The notes beneath the pieces were generated by a model that was not told where the DNA came from, did no database searches, and was given only the letters and a program-made list of their open reading frames with translations. A program made the translations under genes and the position numbers. Shown in pieces: positions 7,179 through 9,822 of a stretch of DNA of 9,822 nt (position 1 is the stretch's first letter; every line of letters starts with the position of its first letter). The DNA lies in contig CAMHUJ010000031.1 in the NCBI GenBank assembly GCA_946188175.1, positions 1 through 9,822 of the forward strand, given 5' to 3'. The DNA comes from an uncultured Ruminococcus sp. (GTDB lineage: Bacteria > Bacillota > Clostridia > Oscillospirales > Ruminococcaceae).

Positions 7179-7203
7179 AATCCCATATTGTAAAAAAAGA
7201 CGG

Positions 7204-7266
7204 TTAAATCAATGGATGCAGATATTCCGCTTTGCAGGTGCAGACCTTGTTCTTTTTCTCAAACAT
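7204..7266 (-). CDS. Possible 20-residue ORF (speculative)
   Basis: An ATG five nucleotides after the stop of the U32 gene opens a 20-codon frame ending in TAA. It would encode a lysine-rich peptide with a C-T-C pair (starting MFEKKNKVCTCK). Only GGAA, 8 nt upstream, could act as a ribosome binding site. It may simply be the untranslated 3' end of the U32 transcript. I do not recognise the peptide. Confidence 0.18.
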   Translation of the reverse strand: MFEKKNKVCTCKAEYLHPLI

Positions 7267-7271
7267 TTTCG

Positions 7272-8495
7272 TTATTCCATGACTTTCTTCCGCACAAATG
7301 CGCCCTGCGGCACATCAAAATCGCAGCGGAACGAGCAGTCCATGACAGCATGATTTGCCGCTTCGATCGGTTCGCCTTCGCCGTTTTGCAGATCGGTGAC
7401 GGTCAGCACGGGCGGAACGGTCTGCGGCATGAGAATCTCAACGGTATCGCCTGCGAAGAAGCGGTTGCGCTGACTGACATAGAGCCTGCCGTTTTCCTGC
7501 TTCTGCACAATGCCGACGACTTCATAATTGCGGATATAGCCGTTCTCCTCCTGCCAGATGAGGTCCTTGCGCTGCCCGAATGCAAACCCGACCGTATAGG
7601 GACGGTGGCTGACATTGTTCAGCTCCTGCATGACCCATTCCGGTACGGGGCGCGGCGGCGCAGCAAAGAGACAGTCGAGCGCCATGCGGTAGGCATTCGT
7701 CACGCCCGCGACGTAATAGGCAGCCTTCGCTCTGCCCTCGATCTTGACCGAATCGACGCCTGCCTCCGCAAGCTCGGTCAGATAGGGCAGTAGACAGAGG
7801 TCCTTTGCATTGAGGATATAGCTGCCGTCGGAATCCTCATCCACAGGGAAATACTGCCCCGGACGCTTTTCCTCCATGAGCGCGTATTTCCAGCGGCAGG
7901 ACTGTGCACATGCACCGCGGTTTGCGTCTCTGCCGGTTAAGTATTCCGAGAGCAGGCAGCGCCCCGAAATGCTCATGCACATCGCGCCGTGCACAAAGAC
8001 CTCGATTTCGAGATCGGAAGGTGTTTTTGCACGCAGCTCCGCGATTTCTGCAATCGAGAGTTCTCTTGCGAGCACCACACGCTTCACGCCGAGGGCATAG
8101 AGTGCGTTTGCCGTCTGATAATTGACCACGCCCGTTTGCGTGGAAGCGTGAACAGTCAGCTTCGGCGCAAGGGCGCGGATCTGTGTGATGACACCGAGAT
8201 CGGCGGCAATGACCGCGTCAATGCCGCACGCCTCGATATGTTTGATAAATTCAGGAAATGCGTCCATTTCCGCATTGCGCGGCAGGACATTCGCCGTCAG
8301 GTAGACGCGGACGCCCTGCGCATGTGCCGTCTGCACGGCTTTCTGCAATGCATCAAAATCAAAATTTTTCGCTGCGGCACGCATGCCGTATTCCTTCGCA
8401 CCGACATACACGGCATCTGCGCCGAACTGCAATGCGGCTGCAAAGCATTCGGCATCACCGGCAGGGGCGAGCAGCTCCGGCTTAGCCTTCGCCAT
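7272..8495 (-). CDS. U32-family Fe-S protein, probable TrhP-type tRNA uridine-34 hydroxylase
   Basis: A 407-residue protein of the U32 family, historically called collagenase-like peptidases. Characterised members include TrhP (prephenate-dependent hydroxylation of wobble uridine in tRNA), RlhA and UbiU/UbiV, all Fe-S proteins. Visible features: the N-terminal ELLAPAGD strand (7-14), the barrel core with HASTQ (116-120), and the U32 signature EVFVHGAMCMSISGRCLLSE (165-184). Cysteines C173, C180, C196 or C200, and C234 match the four-cysteine cluster spacing of the family. The C-terminal part (about 320-407) looks like the small beta domain of the longer TrhP2/YrrO-type proteins. I choose the ATG at 8493-8495, which overlaps the mltG stop by 14 nt; a start at 8594 would lie deep in mltG. 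In Bacillus subtilis two trhP genes also lie near the mltG homologue, which supports the call. The exact tRNA role is inferred. Confidence 0.88.
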   Translation of the reverse strand: MAKAKPELLAPAGDAECFAAALQFGADAVYVGAKEYGMRAAAKNFDFDALQKAVQTAHAQGVRVYLTANVLPRNAEMDAFPEFIKHIEACGIDAVIAADLGVITQIRALAPKLTVHASTQTGVVNYQTANALYALGVKRVVLARELSIAEIAELRAKTPSDLEIEVFVHGAMCMSISGRCLLSEYLTGRDANRGACAQSCRWKYALMEEKRPGQYFPVDEDSDGSYILNAKDLCLLPYLTELAEAGVDSVKIEGRAKAAYYVAGVTNAYRMALDCLFAAPPRPVPEWVMQELNNVSHRPYTVGFAFGQRKDLIWQEENGYIRNYEVVGIVQKQENGRLYVSQRNRFFAGDTVEILMPQTVPPVLTVTDLQNGEGEPIEAANHAVMDCSFRCDFDVPQGAFVRKKVME

Positions 8496-9822
8496 TTGCC
8501 GCTGCCTTTGCTGCTGCATACTGTGCATCAACCGTTGCCAGATTTGCAAGATGCTGGTCATAGGTCTCGGCGAAGAAGGTCTCGCCGGTATCAATATTGG
8601 AGTTGAAGAAGTAATCGTTGCAGGGCGAAAGCGGATAGAGCACTGCTTCGATTGCGACCTTTCCGGGGTTATTGATCGCGCCGGGCGGCAGACCGGTTCC
8701 CTTATAGGTGTTGTATGCGGTGGTCATGATATCGTCCTTGATCGGGAGATTTTCCGCGATGAGGTCTGCATATTTTCTGGTCGGGTCGGATTCGAGCTTC
8801 GGGAAGACCGCCGGAGAATTCAGACGGTTGTGGAAGACGGCGGAGATATGCCGCATATATTCGGCAGTTCTGCCTTCCGCCTGCACCATGGAAGCCAGCG
8901 TGATGACCTGATCGAGGGTCATGTTGAATTCTTCCATTTTCTGGTAGTAGCCGTCGGTCATCTTGGAATCGAAGTTTGCGTAGATCTTCTGCGCAACAAC
9001 ATTCGGCTTCTCATTGACATAGAATTCGTAGGTATCCGGGAAGCAGTAGCCCTCACGCTGCTGCCATTTCTGACCGTTCTTTTCCGGCAGATACTTCTCG
9101 AATTTGAAGCCGTAGCCGCCGCTGTTGAAGTAGAACAGGAAGTCCTCGGCGTTGCAGATCTGGTTCTCCTGAAGAATCTCTGCGGCACGGACGAGCGTCG
9201 TACCTTCACGGATGACGATGCGCTGCGTTTCACGCTCATCTGCGTGGTTTGTACAGAGCTCCTCGATCATCGTTTCATAGGACATGGATGCGGTGAGAAC
9301 ATGCTCGCCCGCGATATAGCTGCCGTCCTTGCCGTTCATACGGGAGACCAGACGGAATACCTGCGGCAGCGTGATGATATGCGCATCCTGAAGCTGCGTA
9401 GCGATATCGAATGTGGAGGAGCCTTCGGGAATATTGACAATACGCTCGGCAATATCCTTGTCGATGCCGTACATTTCCTTCGCAACAGCGAGGATTCCGG
9501 CAGCGAGCACCGAGGACGATGCAAGAATCAGCGTCAGCAGGACGAGTGTGCAGGAGAGCTTGCGGCTCTTTTTGCGTCTGCGTCTGTGCTTCTTTTTGAT
9601 TCTTCTGCCCCATTCGTCGAACTGCTTTTCCTCCTCTGCAAGATCGGCAAGCTCCTCCTCGAATGTGCGCTTATTTGCCTCTGCTCTGGCCTGTTTCTTC
9701 GCCTCGCCGGATTTTTTGATATCGCCGGAGATCTGACCGGCTTTCTCCTTCAGCTTGCCTGCCAGACCGGAAGCCTTTTCCTTCCATGCATCCGCTTTGG
9801 AGGGTGCTGCATTCGCATCCTC
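8482..9822 (-). CDS. mltG: MltG endolytic murein transglycosylase, 5' end outside window
   Basis: A membrane-anchored lytic transglycosylase of the YceG/MltG family, which cleaves nascent glycan strands outside the membrane and is proposed to set their length. The frame is open from the stop at 8482-8484 to the window edge (446 visible residues), so the start lies upstream. Visible order: a charged, Lys/Glu-rich cytoplasmic region of at least 90 residues, a very basic stretch (KKKHRRRRKKSRK), one transmembrane helix (codons near 9490-9555), two LysM-like repeats beginning VNIPEGSS and VIREGTT, then the YceG domain. Family motifs seen are EGYCFPDTYEF, ASMVQAEG with the likely catalytic glutamate codon at 8875-8877, ESDPT, YNTYKGTGLPPGAINNPG and ETYDQH. 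A GTG start at 9510 would cut the helix in half and is rejected. The gene overlaps the U32 gene and is probably co-transcribed with it. Confidence 0.93.
   Translation of the reverse strand, partial: EDANAAPSKADAWKEKASGLAGKLKEKAGQISGDIKKSGEAKKQARAEANKRTFEEELADLAEEEKQFDEWGRRIKKKHRRRRKKSRKLSCTLVLLTLILASSSVLAAGILAVAKEMYGIDKDIAERIVNIPEGSSTFDIATQLQDAHIITLPQVFRLVSRMNGKDGSYIAGEHVLTASMSYETMIEELCTNHADERETQRIVIREGTTLVRAAEILQENQICNAEDFLFYFNSGGYGFKFEKYLPEKNGQKWQQREGYCFPDTYEFYVNEKPNVVAQKIYANFDSKMTDGYYQKMEEFNMTLDQVITLASMVQAEGRTAEYMRHISAVFHNRLNSPAVFPKLESDPTRKYADLIAENLPIKDDIMTTAYNTYKGTGLPPGAINNPGKVAIEAVLYPLSPCNDYFFNSNIDTGETFFAETYDQHLANLATVDAQYAAAKAAANGEG

Noticed and set aside
7157..7198. Palindrome plus T7 as a terminator of the mltG-U32 unit
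   Set aside because: On the minus strand the T-run comes before the hairpin, not after it, and I found no convincing stem directly upstream of the T-run.
7190..7210. Sigma-70-type promoter TTGATT / TACAAT on the minus strand
   Set aside because: The spacer is only 14 nt, well short of 17, and the region is T-rich enough for chance matches; kept only as a remark in a finding.
8496..8594. Start at 8594 for the U32 gene
   Set aside because: It would overlap mltG by 113 nt; the ATG at 8493-8495 starts right before the conserved ELLAPAGD strand.
9511..9613. A separate small arginine-rich ORF on the minus strand overlapping the mltG N-terminus
   Set aside because: It is in another frame of the mltG coding region, whose own frame stays open and gives the expected membrane anchor.

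Overview
The window looks like a low-to-mid GC Firmicutes chromosome, most likely a Ruminococcus-like member of the Oscillospiraceae/Clostridia. This is inferred from strong AAAGGAG/GGAGG ribosome binding sites, the gene families present (TIGR03960/TIGR03936 radical SAM pair, mltG followed by a U32 protein, DUF2500-like proteins) and the protein style. No rRNA or other taxonomic marker is present, so the assignment is only inferred.

Layout: almost everything is on the minus strand. Reading in the direction of transcription from the right edge: (i) an mltG endolytic transglycosylase whose N-terminus lies outside the window (8482-9822), overlapping by 14 nt (ii) a U32-family Fe-S protein, probably a TrhP-type tRNA hydroxylase (7272-8495). 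A 165-nt gap follows, holding a perfect 22-nt palindrome, a T7 run and a possible 20-residue ORF. Then comes (iii) a tight seven-gene run with gaps of 1-38 nt: a TIGR03960-type B12-binding radical SAM protein (5238-7106), two small single-pass membrane proteins resembling DUF2500 (4793-5209, 4359-4754), a TIGR03936/DUF2344 radical-SAM-associated protein (3658-4338), two tandem paralogous three-helix membrane proteins of unknown family (2688-3656, 1692-2672) and a Cof-type HAD phosphatase (832-1662). The run ends at a strong hairpin (794-826) that also separates it from the only plus-strand gene, the 3' part of a lipoprotein gene (3-791) whose lipobox cysteine is at the very left edge.

How they may work together: mltG and the U32 gene form a common Firmicutes neighbourhood (cell-wall glycan processing next to tRNA wobble-uridine hydroxylation). 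The radical SAM protein and its TIGR03936 partner are a recognised pair of unknown substrate. Here they are separated by two membrane proteins and followed by two more, so the operon contains two tandem-duplicated membrane-protein pairs. The tandem paralogues at 1692-3656 are the least explained part: a predicted extracytoplasmic domain with two cysteines spaced exactly 121 residues apart in both copies. There is no CRISPR array, insertion sequence, tRNA or rRNA that I can see.
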